Assembly: GCA_022829145.1 (NCBI GenBank)
Contig: CM040742.1
Coordinates: 9,611,131-9,675,130 of the forward strand
Direction: 5' to 3'
Length of the DNA: 64,000 bases
Source: Albula goreensis
Taxonomy: Eukaryota > Chordata > Actinopteri > Albuliformes > Albulidae
The position numbers and the translations under genes were made by a program. Position 1 is the first letter of the stretch. Each line of letters opens with the position of its first letter. The notes under the pieces are model-generated. The model saw nothing but the letters and a program-made list of their open reading frames with translations, was not told the DNA's origin and ran no database searches. Below are positions 12,701-27,000 of the stretch, one piece after another.

Positions 12701-15700
12701 GGACTGCGCCTCTGGATGAGCATAACAAATAGACATCGCTCCTCAGTCCCATATAAATAATCTGAGCCAAACAAGCAATGAAAGTTGATGCAAAGCAGAT
12801 ATGATAAAAAGATGAGCAGATTTTGTGTCCATTAGGAGGCTGGAGAGCCTAAGTATGGGTATAAGATGTGTCTGTACTTTATATCCTGTCACAACAGGAG
12901 CATGATAAGGAAGCACAGTTTGCTCCACAACCATAGCAGCAGTTTTGTGTGTCTGTAAGACACTATTCCTCAGATGGCACCAGGAGGTTCACTGTGTTCC
13001 TGAGTAAAAGAACAGTTGGGGGGATTCTCACCGAGCTCGAACAGAAAGGTCTTTGTGGCTGGGAGACGCTACGCTGGCTGCCACCAGTCCCTGTGAAATT
13101 GCGTGCACAGCCAAGGACATTTAATGTTGGGACATGTTTAGCCTAATTATTGACTAATGGACTGTTAATCAAAGATTAAAGAGCCATTTGTTGTTCTCTT
13201 GTCCCAGATTACATTTAATTTCTTCTTTTTAAGTGTCCGTCCACACGTAATATACTCTTTGTGTTTATATTTTTCGCCTTTTTGAACTCAACCAAACTTC
13301 TTGCTTTCCTGCAAGCAGCCTTCTCCTGTCAACCTCAGTAGGAGGGAGCCAAAAGCGCGAGACCATTGCCATTCACGTGATGACATATCCTCTCTTCTGT
13401 CCATCCTGCAGACGCACAACCAATCACTTACCGCTTGTGTCGAGAGGACGACAAAGTCAGCATGTGTTCAGTTCCTTCGTCCACAGATCCGCTGACCAAA
13501 AGTGGTAGCTAGTGAACGATGAGACAAACGAACATAAACAGCTTAACCCCTGTCACTCCCTGGGAATGTTGGTTCAGTTGTTGACCCACTAATGCGTAAT
13601 TTGAACACCCAGTCACAGGACTGCTCTGTGTCTCACTTGGACACAGCTACGTAAAATAATATTGATCAATTTCAAATGAGGTACAAAAGTCAGTTAAACA
13701 GCCGCTTGGGCTAAGTTTTACTTGCATGTTAAAATTGTTTATGCCAGTGACGTAGACTGGCTGGCTCACTTGCAGCAAAGCTTCTGCCTGTGTGACAGAA
13801 CTGTTCTGAACTCATGGCCCTTTGGACCAGTGTACGATTCATCGGGCCTTTGTTGACTGGATACCCAGAAGGTGGCCTCAATAACAGTTCTGAGCAAAAG
13901 GTGGCCTTTCCATTTTGAAATACAAGTTGCTCTGCAGCAGCAAAAGGTCCAAGAGACAAGGATGTGGTTTCAATTATCATTTCTCCTTAACTTTGACTTG
14001 CGTTTCAGCAAACACAGTTTAGTGAGTCAGTGTTGGTCATTGCTGATCTCACTGAGCTATAAAGAAAAAAAAACACCAGCATTTAATAATCAAAGTGTCA
14101 AAGTTGCTGGAGAGGCCATTGTGCTGCAGCTGAAGAGGTGAGCTACCCAGCCTTAAACACACAGACAGCCTGGGTAGTGAAACTTCCAAACCAACAGCAG
14201 GGGGAAGGCCTGAGTCATCTCTCCAGTGTGGAGAAACAAATTGACAGACAGATAGAAAGCATTGGGTAACTTTCTGTTACACACTCCTCATGGTTGTTAC
14301 CTCTTCTGTTTGACCCACAGGCCTCATCCTCCTGTTTTACTCAGCTCTGTACATCTTCCTGGCGGCAATGTTCGCTGCCTGCATGTGGGCGCTGATGTGG
14401 TCCATCAACCCCTATATCCCTACCTACAACGACAGGGTGATGCCCCCAGGTAACACTTCACCCACACGCTTCCTGGCGCACATACCTATCCATCCTCCCA
14501 GGTAACATAGGTGCACAGACCGCCCACTCCAGTCATCAAGGGGCAGCTGACTCACTCTGTATTTTATTGGCAGGCATGATGATGTCACCTCGCGGGCCGA
14601 ATGGATTTGACATCTCCTTCAACGCCTCTGACCGCAGCTCCTGGGTGAAATATGTGTCGGCCCTCGAGGCCTACTTAGAACGTGAGTCACAAAATATACA
14701 CCCTGTGACACCTCACCTTCCAACACTTTTAGGTAGGAATTCAGGCGGCATATGAAACAAAAAAAAGTTTTACCTTCATGTCCTCTGGAAAGAAATCCCA
14801 TCCCCCAATCCTCCCTCTCACCTTGCTCTCCAGGCTGTCTGCCAGGGAAAAGAAAGCTGGGACGGAAGACTTTTGTGAGCAGAGAATTTCCATTCAGGTC
14901 CACTCCAGCCCTTCTTTTGTGTCGGGTCACTGGACTCCGGGGCGGAGGCCAACAAACAGCAGCTTCTGTTAGCTGTATTCATGGGACCTTTTTCTTACTC
15001 CCCTCTGACAGCGTACGACGACTCCATTCAGGAGCAGCAGAACATTCAGTGTCCGCAGGACGCGTACTTCATACAGGACGACAAGGAGGAGAGCGCTGAG
15101 CGGAAGGCGTGCCAGTTCAAGAGGTCCTGGCTGCGCGAGTGCTCAGGGATCGAGGACCCCAGTTTTGGTTACTCAGAGGGAAAGCCCTGCATCCTTCTGA
15201 AGATGAACCGGGTAAGAGCAGAGCGAAAGGTGAAAACTGTGCACTCTTGGTCATGTTTGGGTGGAACTGTGTTGTACATGTTCTCACGGACATCTGTCAG
15301 GACTGACGTTATACAAAATCACACTGAATGAGCGGATGTTCAGAGAACCAAAGACAGCAGTGTTGTTTCCGATTGACTTTTACGGACATCTAGTGGTCAG
15401 CATGAAAGCGAGTTCTTTAATCTTGTAGCTTCATGAAACAGGGAGTGTGCATTAGTGATTGAGAGTTTGCCTGAAAATGTGGAAAGAGTAATACAGATTT
15501 ATTATTACAATTTATTCAGACACATCCTTCTCAAACTACATTTAGAATAATGAATATCTGAAATCAAGACCAGCTGGAGATGTGTTTATTCTGGGAGCAA
15601 GGCTCTGCAGGTCAAAGGAACATGCTGCAGATGGCAGTTGTTGGCCTTGTATGTTTATTTACATGTTGTTATATTTGGGGAAGTTGTTGGATGGGACATG

Positions 15701-16061
15701 AGCAAGGCCACAACTCCCCGGTGACCTCATCTGAGGTGGCCTGTAGAAGGCCTCTCCCACACAAAGAAAGGGTATTTCAGACTGTTGACCCAAACATGCC
15801 GAAAAGCCTTACTGTTTTCAAAGCTGCAGAGTGGAACTTAGAAAACATCTAAACTAAGTGTCTCACCAGCAGGAGGTTATTCTTAACCCTGTCCTGCTCT
15901 CTGCTCCAGATAGAAAGAGACACACAGAGGTGTTAATAGCTGATGGTGTATGTCTCTATCTTATCCAGTAGAGCTGGGTACAATTAAACATGCAATCATG
16001 TGAGTGACAACAAAAATAAAACAAATAGAATAAAATAAAAAAAACAACAATTTACAAAAAA

Positions 16062-16145
<84 letters not shown>

Positions 16146-16882
16146 GAGCTGGAGTCAGCAGGGGGCCTGTCAGTTCGATGTTCTACAACCACCCTAATCA
16201 AATTCATGAAAATAAAACAGGCCGCCCAGTCGGTAAAGCACGCTATCTTCATCTCCTTTGAGCCAGGAGCTTCTACAGCTGACACAATAAACGCCAATTG
16301 GCCCACAACTCAGTGTTTTCTGTTTTATTCATTTGTATGCAACTATATATGCAGCTTTTTGTACCTCCTCTCCATAGATTCTTGGATACTTACCAGGCCA
16401 AGGAACTCCAATCAATGTGACCTGTGCTGCTAAGGTAAGCAGTCATCTTCCATCATTCATTTCTCTCAATGTCTAGCATCTTTACAAAAGCAAAATGAAC
16501 ATAGTTCATAAACACTTTATTTTTAATCACTGTCAGAGAGGAGGACAAGAGAACCTTGGAGATATTGAGTTCTTCCCCAAAAGCATTTTCAACTTAAAGT
16601 ACTACCCTTACTATGGGAAACAGAGACATGTAAGTATGGATTCAAATCAGGCCTTTGGTAGACAAGGACTTTTCAAAGGTCTTGATTGTTGCACTTGTGC
16701 TGATACTTCATCCTCAACAGGTGAACTACACCAACCCCCTGGTAGCTGTGCGGTTCCCCAGGGTGCAACTAGACACTCACTTCAGTGTGCAGTGCAAGCT
16801 GAACGGCAAAGGCATCATCAATGACTCCCCCACCGATCGATTTCTAGGCAGCGTGACCTTCTCCCTGGAAGTGGGCGCATAG
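9800..16882 (+). CDS. atp1b4: Na+/K+-transporting ATPase subunit beta-4 (BetaM), 8 coding exons
   Basis: Exons: 9800-9865, 11171-11405, 14321-14449, 14574-14681, 15012-15211, 16378-16434, 16537-16629, 16721-16882. All junctions are GT-AG with matching phase; the joined frame is 1050 bp, 349 aa. It is a type II membrane protein: an acidic and Lys/Pro-rich cytosolic N-terminus, one transmembrane segment in exon 3 (about residues 100-127), and an ectodomain with six cysteines (in CPQD, KACQ, RECS, KPCI, VTCA, VQCK) for the three beta-subunit disulfides. N-glycosylation sequons are NAS, NVT and NYT. In non-mammals this subunit pairs with the Na,K-ATPase alpha subunit; in placental mammals it moved to the inner nuclear membrane. 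The N-terminal EEQQEE extension and synteny with lamp2 separate it from ATP1B1-3. Confidence 0.95.
16055..16142. repeat. Microsatellite (A)n(TA)n
   Basis: About two dozen A residues followed by roughly 30 TA dinucleotides, inside the fifth atp1b4 intron (15212-16377). Confidence 0.95.
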
Positions 16883-19800
16883 GGCCAGCTGTGGCTGGCC
16901 AGTGGAGGTTGACTCTATAGACAGGATAACACCAAGCAGCTGAAGAGCCAAGACTATCCAGAGATTGGGGTGTGAATACTTCGGAAATGTCTATTCCCAC
17001 TTCATATCTACCCTTCCCTCTGCCTTACCCTGTTTGACAGCAATATTTTGAGCCACTCCCTACCCCTGTGTCCTGGGCCAATCACACACCCCTACATACA
17101 CATGCACACACATTCAGTGAAACACCATATGCCTTAATGTTCTAATATAAATTGATGATCCTGTTGAACACAACTGGTGTCATAAGCATCCCAACAAAAT
17201 ACTTGACACTGTGCTTTACACATATAAGCATTACCTACTAATTATTTTTGTCTATTAGCAATAACAGCTGAAGGAGCAGTAGTGGTTTGATGCAATATAC
17301 ACACCCAACTATATTTTGAAAAAAAAAGAGCATCATTTCACATTACATGTCATGCCTGCAAAATTTACTGGTCTTGCCTTTTCGATTCTGTGTTCAGACT
17401 ACTTCACTAAGATTATTAACCAGAGGGCAGATGAGGAGATACAATGTAACAGGAAATTTGTAGCCGAAACGTGCCGTTTTTGTTCACGTTAGCACGACTG
17501 TGTTATTAACCTGACTTTACCATTATTGCCATTCCCTATTTCTTTGTAATTAAAAGCAGAATGTGATGAGAAAGCACATATTTCACTTGTTTTAAAATGA
17601 TAAGCTTTGCTTTGGTGCATTTTTTTTTATTTTCAAAATCTTTACTTGTTCACAAAGTAGAGGTCTATTATTCTAAATTGTCTACTGCTGTCCATTGTAG
17701 CCACTACAGTGGCTACATGCCTTCCATATGAGATTATAGGTGTAGCTGAAATAATTTTTTTTTTCCCAGAGCACTTCACTACAATCCACAAACTATTACT
17801 TTTTAATAATCTTCACTAAAATGTATTTTCTATCACTTATTTCAGTTTTTATCAGAAATCTGAGAATAAAGGTATCACAATCTTTCCAAATTAGCTGGGC
17901 TCATTGTCAGTGTTTGTGTTGAAAGAAATGTAGATGTTATATTTTGGTTATACCATAGCAATTTGTATCATATATCTGTGTGGAAATGACAGAATTCACA
18001 TTTTAAAGCATTGGATTATTTAAGTTTATTTTCAAGAAATAACTATACAGATTGTTAATATTGATACAGACCTTGATGTTATTAATTGTAAAGGACACAT
18101 GTTAAAAACATTTGAACACTTGGCAGATTCAGAACATGAAAACATTGTGTGGTAAACTGTGAGCCATTGTGTGTTTTAAAATTCATTTAAAATATTGTCT
18201 TAGAAATTTAGTAAACACATGGAACTAAATTGACTAATTTAAACAGTGTGTTTGTTTTCATTTTTTTGCACTTGCATGTACAACTGGCTCTGTTTGCAGA
18301 TGTAACATGTATCCATGGGTTTCCTGCCACAATTATAGGAAAGCATTGCTGTTTTCAGTGTCCTAAGTTAGGGGCTTGAATGTTATTTATCAGCATTACA
18401 ACTGCAATGAATGGGATAGGTGAAGACCCTACATCTCCTCATAGATAGTTGTGACAAACAACTTCAAATTTTACATTGAATTTCAGTGGGGCTCTACAAA
18501 CCAGTCCACATGTCTTTCATTGAACAAAGGGGTAGTTATCACCTCATTTAACTTGAATTAATAGATACCACTTGTATCTTGTGAATGGTACCTTTTAGTA
18601 ACATTTAAAGAGCCTATGGCCAACGTGCTTCAGTCTTAGTTTAAAAAACAAAGCTTGGCAAAAATACATACAAATATATGAAGTCTATGTGTAAGTTATC
18701 AGTAGTGATACTGCTATCCAGCTTATATCCAAAGAATGTCAGTTACATATGTATGAACACTCACCTGACAGTTTCCAATGCACCAGTGTTTGTTAGTGAG
18801 ACCATTTTTTGATAATTATGTCTTACAATGGTTATACTATCTCTCTATCAATGAGGAAAAAAAATACACATCACCTGAAGTCACATTTGGCCACTTGTTC
18901 AACTTCCAATGAGACATACTCTGCAAGAAAACCATACCCTCTGAAAACCCTGGGGAATGTTCATTCATGCAGCACAATATTTGTATTTCAAAGTTCAAAG
19001 GTAGTTTCATTAACCTGTAACTGCCATTCAACATACTTGAATACAGATGTGGACCATGGCTCCAAACAGCAGTTTTAAGGAAATCAAGCAATAAGCCAGC
19101 AGCCTAAAACTTTCAAAAACACTTTCCATGTCAGACACATCACATCCATTCTTCAGACAGTCTGACATTGGTCTGTTTTAAACTATTTACCCTAACTGAT
19201 TTCCCAAATAGCAATTTGAATAAATATGGAGATTTTACAGGACTGGTGGCAGCATAGCAAGTAAAGGGTTTATACGCAAACTGCCTTTACACAGAGTAGA
19301 AAAAGAACATTTTCACATTATTGTGAACTTAGACCAGCGTCATTCATTGCTAAATTGTAAAACTTTATGATAAAAACATCCATACTCTAGGTCAAAAGCC
19401 CACTCAGCAATGTTTCTCACGGCACAAGGAACATCTTACACCAAATCAGCAGAGGTCCTGAGAATTTTTCAACCATCACATCAGATCTAGATCTGGTTAA
19501 CAGTATAGCTTTTTACTGTATGTCAATGGTGCATTTTATTACATTTGAAACAAAAACACCTGTGTGTTCATATGTCTTTTACCTTCAGTAAAGTCCTTAC
19601 AGTAACCCCTGACTGGTTATCTGATTGAATGTCTATGATGACACATTTATTAATTGAAAGCATTCTCTTGTTTTTGAAGCAGTTCAGAAAGAGGTGGGAT
19701 GGAACGTTTTAGATTCAGAGTGTTTAGAACTCCGTAAAGTTTAAAACAGTAAAGTTGCCCCAATGAGGAGAAACAAACACACACACACACAGATGTTTTA

Positions 19801-20939
19801 CCAAAGAAGAGAACAAGTTTAATTTTCCCCCTCAACTTCCAGAATTTAACCAACCTTAAAATTCTGTGACATATTAGGACTTAGTAATTCGGAAAAATAA
19901 GTGCAACAAAAAGGCACAAAAATGAGAAAAGCTAGGCCATATCCAAGTTTAGTACACACCAACTAAATATCCATACCACAGGATCTTAATCTCAGCTAGC
20001 CAAAAGTATAGGATCTGTTACACTTTACAAAAAAAAAAGTTATCATGGGGTTCCTGCCATCCTTTTCCCTGAGAGGACGCAAACAGTGAAAAGAATCTCG
20101 AGTCACTTCTTACAGAACATTCTTTTCACAAACACTGCTCATTTTTGCAGATCAATTTTAATATTCCATTGATGTCAATATGGTCATGAGTCAATGGCTT
20201 TTTTCTATCATAACTGCCTAAATATATATGACTGAAATAACTGAGGCAAATAAAAACATTTACATCAAAATGAAAATGTTTCATTTAAGCTGGTGTAATG
20301 CTATAACTTTCTTTTAAATTTGAATGTAAAATTTTCTGATTTGAGTACAAGTTGATCTACTGTTGCAGTAAAAGATTAAAAAACGCTTGGCTACATTCAT
20401 TTTTTCAAAACCGGGATACTTTTCCTTAAATCCACATACAGAATTACATTTGCTCCAAAATACAACATATAAATGAGTGCTGGGGTCTTGTAAAAAATAT
20501 GCTTCTCAGAGAATTACTTTGATCGCAGCTATTGTGAAGAGAGAAATGCGAGGCTGAACTGAAATGGGTGGTGAGTCATGCATTTTTCTATTAAACAGGA
20601 TATATTTATTTGCATGAGTAGGTGATCATATTATTTTAAAACTGTTCCATTTGCATTTAAGCTGCCCACTGAGGCAAAAGTTTGTCAAATAGAAGTGCGT
20701 GCATTTACATACAGAAATAAACTGAGTTACCCGCCTCTTGGATGCCACGCCTGTATTATTAACCATCAAACATCCTCCATAGTTTCAAGTAAATCCTCAG
20801 CAGCATATGTGAAACTGCACACTGATCCCTACGTGTCATTCTGGGTTCTCTGAACGGTAACAGAGGGTCACATGGTAAAAAAAGAAACAGGAGGGACTGC
20901 AGATTAAGGACAAACAACAGAAGTCTCAGCCAAGAGGGG
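16883..20939. other. Convergent 3' regions of atp1b4 (+) and lamp2 (-)
   Basis: About 4 kb of AT-rich sequence without exons between the atp1b4 stop and the lamp2 isoform-C stop on the other strand. A plus-strand AATAAA at 17865-17870 is the best end signal for atp1b4. Minus-strand AATAAA (TTTATT on plus, e.g. near 20605 and 19646) could serve the lamp2 C transcript. Confidence 0.5.
17865..17870 (+). terminator. Candidate polyadenylation signal for atp1b4
   Basis: AATAAA about 1 kb after the stop codon, on the coding strand. Confidence 0.4.
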
Positions 20940-21082
20940 TTACACAGACTGGTACCCAGTGCGACTCTTCCTCCGGCCAATCAGGTAAGAGATAAGCACT
21001 AGGATGATAAGGAAAGCCAAAGCCACGCCCACAGCAATAGGTACCAGAAAGGTCAAATCAGAGTCCAGGAGACACTCTTCAG
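20940..21082 (-). CDS. lamp2: lamp2 alternative last exon, isoform C type
   Basis: Acceptor CAG then 143 bp giving the last Cys, a transmembrane helix ([20 protein letters not shown]) and the tail [13 protein letters not shown]. The tail is the vertebrate LAMP2C form. It is the most distal of the three last exons. Confidence 0.92.
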
Positions 21083-24000
21083 CTGGCATGGAAAGAGACA
21101 GAGAATAGGGAATTAGTGGTTAGAGCCAGGAAGAGGAGAGTTAGTCAGACAGGAGAGAACGTACTCCTAGCACAGGGAAGAAAAAGCAGAGAGTGGCAAG
21201 GATTTGGTCTGGAATGACAACAGAGCACCACATTGTGTTCTTACAAACTCGATGACTGCAAAAGCTTCCCTCAGGGATGATATCTTAATGGAAAAATGTG
21301 TTTCCTTCAACTTATGCTGCAATGGTTAGGGTCACTACAAAACACCTCATTATTAGTGTATTTGAATTTCAGAAAAAGAAAAAAAAACAAAAACCATTGA
21401 AAGAGGCTGTAGTCAAGCCGAATGCCACTAGTGCTTAAGATAAATACACTGAAAGTACATTAAAATAAAAATCCCTTTTAATAGATAGCATTTCAAATGT
21501 TTTTTAGCAGGAATGCCATGCTGATCAAAAACTCTTCTGAATAAGGATTTGAACTCATTAAAGTCACTTTTTTCATGTTAGAATGACGTATCCATTGTTC
21601 TGGTTTCTCCTTCTTCCAACCAAATAGGCCATGAACACAATAAGACTCAGAACACCGAGGGAAGCGGCGACAATTAGGGGGACAATGAAGCTTTCATCTT
21701 TATCTGCTGGGCAATCCTCAGCTGGATGAGAATAAAGACAAAGGCAACGTCAAAGCCATGAAGCAAAAACTGACCACCAAAACATAACAGCATACCTGAA
21801 GGGACACATCTAAACAATCTTAAAAAGGTCTACCACAGCAAACTAGCTTATGAAAGAAAAAGACATTTACTCAGAACTTTTTAGAGGAACCAAGAAGCAC
21901 ATTTTTATTTTCATAATTTAAAAAAAAAAAAAAATATGAAATGGTCCTTACACCTTCAAACACACAAAACCATATGAGACCACCAGATTTGGTTTTGCAG
22001 ATATGTCCATTTTATTTTAAGCTCCTGTTTTAAAAGATCAGAAAAATCACTAAAAACAGAATCCCACAATATACCACTGTGTGCCTTAAGATACAGGTAG
22101 AAAAATCAGAGTACATAAAAATAGCAAGTATCTGCCATTTTTATTTATATGCTACAATTTGGACTCCCTTTCCGCAAAAAAAATACATTCTTTGAAATGT
22201 CATTCCAAATGAGAAATTCTGCAAAACCTTTCAGGTGAAGATGAATGCTGAAGAACCAACTCATATGTTATTGCAGTCTCATGCTTAACAAAAGCTGACT
22301 AAATGAAATTTTGTAAAGCAAGGCACACACTTGTCATGATAATCAGATACTTCTATTTCACAAACCAAGTACTATTACACATCATGACACTATTGAAATA
22401 ATCTGAAAATTTGGACAAAATTACCACCCGCTGCCTTTATTGATATGTCCAGTATTGTTTGAAATAAATGAAACATGTGACTGAGAAACTGCATGTGGAA
22501 TTTAAACTCCTCAATACATCACAGGGGGAAAACATTTGAGGGGGTTACTTCTTACAACACAGCAGCTCTAAATGGTAACACTGAAGGAAGAAAAGGGGTT
22601 TGAGGTCTAGCGCAAATTGTGTAGTGTGGTCTGGGTAATGACTAGGCTTGTGCAACCTGCCTGTGTTCTGTAAAGGCTAAATCTAAAGCACATTCTAATC
22701 TACCACAAGCTTTTAATTATCCTTGCAAGACCAATGGGCAGAGTTGGCTGATCACTGACCATTTACCCCTATAGCATCTCACTCACTTCTAAGAGGTATG
22801 AATCCCAAACTAGACCAATGGGCTGAAACGGAAAAGATTAACAACAAAATACTTTTCAATAAATGTTGTAGTGAAATCAGTATGCTTAAGAAAAAAAAAA
22901 AAAAAGAAAAAAAAACACACAATTACAACATGTATGTGCACTAAAGTATTTTCCCTCTTGATTATGAAGACATAACGGGTTGATCTGTCGGCACACTGCA
23001 GATGTTTGCAATGGCACGATTCCAGAAATGTTAATTTTATTGCAGCTTTCAGCACCGACACTGCAGAAAAAACTACATTCACAAACTGAACCAAGCAGCA
23101 ACAGTTTTGAGTTAATGAGGAAGTAGAACACAGCTTATAGCCAGGTGAGTACATTTTGAAATGTAACAATTTGTATCACAGGAATCACTGAAACGGCAGT
23201 TTGCTCCACACCATGGAGTCATCCCTTTTTAAAACTTAATGCCAAAATGATCAATGTCAAAAAAAACAAAAAAAACCTGTTTTCAGGTTTGTCACATGCC
23301 ACACTAAACACAAGCCCAATTTCACAGCCCTCACACTGGCGAGATATGGTGCTAGAGCGCATGCTATAGCTGGAATGTCTCCCATAGTTCAATTCAAAAA
23401 CTGCCCATAGCCACAGGCTGGTGCAACAGGAAGCAGTGTAATATTCTCTGCAAAGCCATACAAATAGAAATCTATGCATTTTGCATCTTCACTGCAATGG
23501 CTTGTGAACTGGGTTGCTCTGCAAACAATTCTGAAAATTGGGCTATGAACTTGGGTCATGAGTCAAACCACCAAAGAGAAAAGGTAAAATATATACATGG
23601 AGAAAAGAATGAAACAAATGTCAAAAACAAAAACAATTGCATATTGGGGGAGACAAGTGCAGGCTCGCAGCATGTCCATGACTGGAGTGACAGCTGATAG
23701 GGCAACATAACAGCAGAGCTGCAGCCTGGGGCTTTTTCCCCTCACTGCACTACCTCCCACAGCACAGTATCCCACTCATCTCTCCTTTAGTACAGAGAAG
23801 GGATACAAGTGCCATACTCCCTGCAAGTATAAGCAAAATGAATGGAGTTTGGGAAAGAAAAAGTTTAGACCCAAATAACATTTAAGAGCCACCAGGGCTT
23901 TTGTCTTCCTTATTAACTGCCCATTTAGGCTGAGTTCCTAGCCCTTTTGTGTTAGGCCTCTCCCAACAGGGATAAAAACATAGACCCTACAGCTCACATT

Positions 24001-27000
24001 GACTATGCGGCACCTTTTACACAATACTGAACTGCACGCCCATTAATACTCAAGCCTCATGCACCAGCATGACCTACTATAGCAGGACGAAAGGAAAGAA
24101 CCTGCACTTGCTCCCATCAGAAATTAACAACAAAAGAACACACAAATAACAACATGAATTCAGTGTGTTAATGATCCAGGATTGCTTTAAAGGGTCTGAT
24201 AGCCGACGTAGGTCTTTCTTCTACCGATCACGTAAGCAATCATTACAATGAGAATCAAGCCAGCCAGAGCGGCACCAACAACTATTGGGATTAAGACGCT
24301 GGTGTCGTCCATTGCACATTCATGAGCTGTAGACAAGGGAGAAAAAGCTTAAAACAATGCTCCACAACAGCTGCACAGCACCAGAGAAAACACATAATAT
24401 TACTGCAATGTGACTGAATAAGACTGAATAAACACTAATTGGGTTGACAGATTTCACAAGAGGAAAAGCAGCTTCACCCTTCCCTTAAGGCAAATTGATC
24501 GCAGCTAACTATTTACACACATGTCGAGCTCTGCAGATTGCAATTACCTTCCAAACTCATTTTTACCAAGACCCAATGGGCACAGCAGTCATGGATGGTA
24601 TTTAGGTTATTGGACATATCAAGCTATTTTGAAAACGTGGTGGTGCAGTTTTAAACGGCATCCTAAAAAGTAGTTCATTTTTACTATGGAAGTGGTGAAT
24701 TTAAGTAGCTGTTTGAGGTACTGTATTGTAGTTCACGGCCTGTGCCACTAAGATGAGCTGCATCTAAAAAATTAAAAACAGCCATTTCTTTCTATGGCTG
24801 GGTAACAAGCCATAATTGTAATTCATTTACCCATGGCTACCTTACCTTTGCAGATAAACAGTCACTGCAAGTCTTTTATTCATGGCTACATAAACTTTGT
24901 TTGAGAACACTCCATTTACACAAAAAAAAATAAAAATTGGATGCAACGACTAAATTCAACTTAGAAGAGAGGAGAACAAAGCCTTTCTTGTGGTATTATT
25001 CTCAACATGATCGCAACTGCTCAACAACTTGTGCGCATTAATGGTTTTTATCAGCGATTCAAAATAATACCCACCACCCTGTGCCCCAAAACTGCTAGAG
25101 CAGCCTTGGTTTTGAAATGCCTTCAAAAACCTGTGTACCTCGGTGTAATGTCTGGAAGGTATGGCGGTATGACAAAAATTAATATAAATAAATATCGCCC
25201 AACCCTGGGTCAGTTTCCCAAGATGCTGCTTGGGAAAGCGTTTGGAGGAATGGCATACATCCAGAAGAGCACAGTGACCAGGTTACCGACATGCAGTGAT
25301 GGGGAACCACACGCAATCATAAGTTGCAAAACAGTTCAAATCTTTTTTTTTTTTTTTTTTTATGTGTACATAATATTGTCCCTAGTCTTACACTCAATAT
25401 TTTGATATTAATATGTATTAATATGTTATATTTTTGCCAGTTATGAGGGGAAAAGGGTGAAAAAAAAAAATATACATATACATACATACACAGGTACACA
25501 TACATACAGAACATATGAATGCAGACTTACACATACAAAGACACCTACCTGTGGCATAGCTGTTGTTCTGTACTCCGAATGGCTGCACCTGCAGACCCAA
25601 GGTGTGGAGGAAGAGGACCTCAGTGATGTTGTAGGTCTGATCCCTCCTGCACATGTAGGAACTGCCCACAGAAGCTTCCCAGAGGGACAGGCTAGTGTTG
25701 GCCGAGCTGAAGGTAACTCCTGGATCACATGGAGCGAAGGGCTCAAATTAGAGGGATCAGAAATCAATGGGTACATGGGTGATGAAATCTTTTGTTGAAC
25801 TCCTTACCTGCACCACCTAGGTTGAGAGTCACGTTAACTGCATGCAAGCGGAATTTCCCTCCATCCTGCAAGATTCCATGCAAGAACAAGGTTGACTTGG
25901 GTTTACTAACTTAATTGACTTCATTAAAACAAGGCCTACACTGAGATGCCAATTAATTCACATCCACAAAGGGTGTTGAGAGGATTTGAACAGAAACTGG
26001 GAAACGTTGAAAAGTTTGTGTTGAAACCATTTGTCAATATTTCACAACTGCCATGAGAAATTCAGTCTTCTCAAGAGCCTAACACCCCTATTGGTCATTT
26101 TACTCAACCTACCTCACTGAAGGTGAATGTGATGGATGATTTGTCGAAGGACAGTGCAAGAGACGCATCGCTCCCATTAACCCCACATTTTCCTGTGGCT
26201 GCAGTGTTGTTGGGGTCCAGGTTTATACTCTTTACAACCTCCAAGGGGGACAGAGAAATAATAATGAGGACTGTGTATTTGCAAGACAAATGAGCATATG
26301 TCACTTAACTGTTTGCTACTGAAGGATATTTCCTTTATGTCACATTTATCCCCACTGCAACAATCTTGGCCTTGTTGAAAAGTACAAAAGTTATGCTTGG
26401 ATACATGGTCCTACAATCACAGCATGTATCAGTTCACACTTACAGAAAGACAAAGAAAACTGCAACTAGGATATTCAGCTTGAGTTATTGTTAATAATAT
26501 TGAATGTGCACTGTCAATACATCTTACAACAGAAGCCATGCAATTTGTAGGATGGCAAAACAGTACTCTAGACAACACACGGCTTTAATAACGAAATGAT
26601 CACATAGAGTGGCCCATTATCTTCCCCTTTTGCCAACGTACTGCGTCTTTCTTGTAGCTGATCTGCAAACCCATGGTGGCCAGCAGACAAGCAGTGCTGT
26701 TCGCGTCATTCGGAATGCTGTAGGTGCCAATGGCAGGCTGGGGTACAGGAGTAGGTGAGGGTGCGGTAGTTGGCGGTGCTGGTGGGACTGTGGTAGCATT
26801 TGTCACTGGAGGTGGGAGGGTGGTGGCATTTGCCATCTCGGTTGTTGGAGCTGGAGGTGGGAGGGTGGTGGCATTTGTCCCTTCAGTTGTTGGAGCTGGA
26901 GGGGGGAGGGTGGTTGCGTTTGTCCCCTCGGTTGTTGGAGCTGGAGGGGGGAGGGTGGTTGCGTTTGTCCCTTCGGTTGTTGGAGCTGGAGGGGGGAGGG

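Noticed and set aside
15580-15852. 90-codon frame in the atp1b4 intron
   Set aside because: Lies between two confirmed atp1b4 exons that splice in phase without it; no homology seen.
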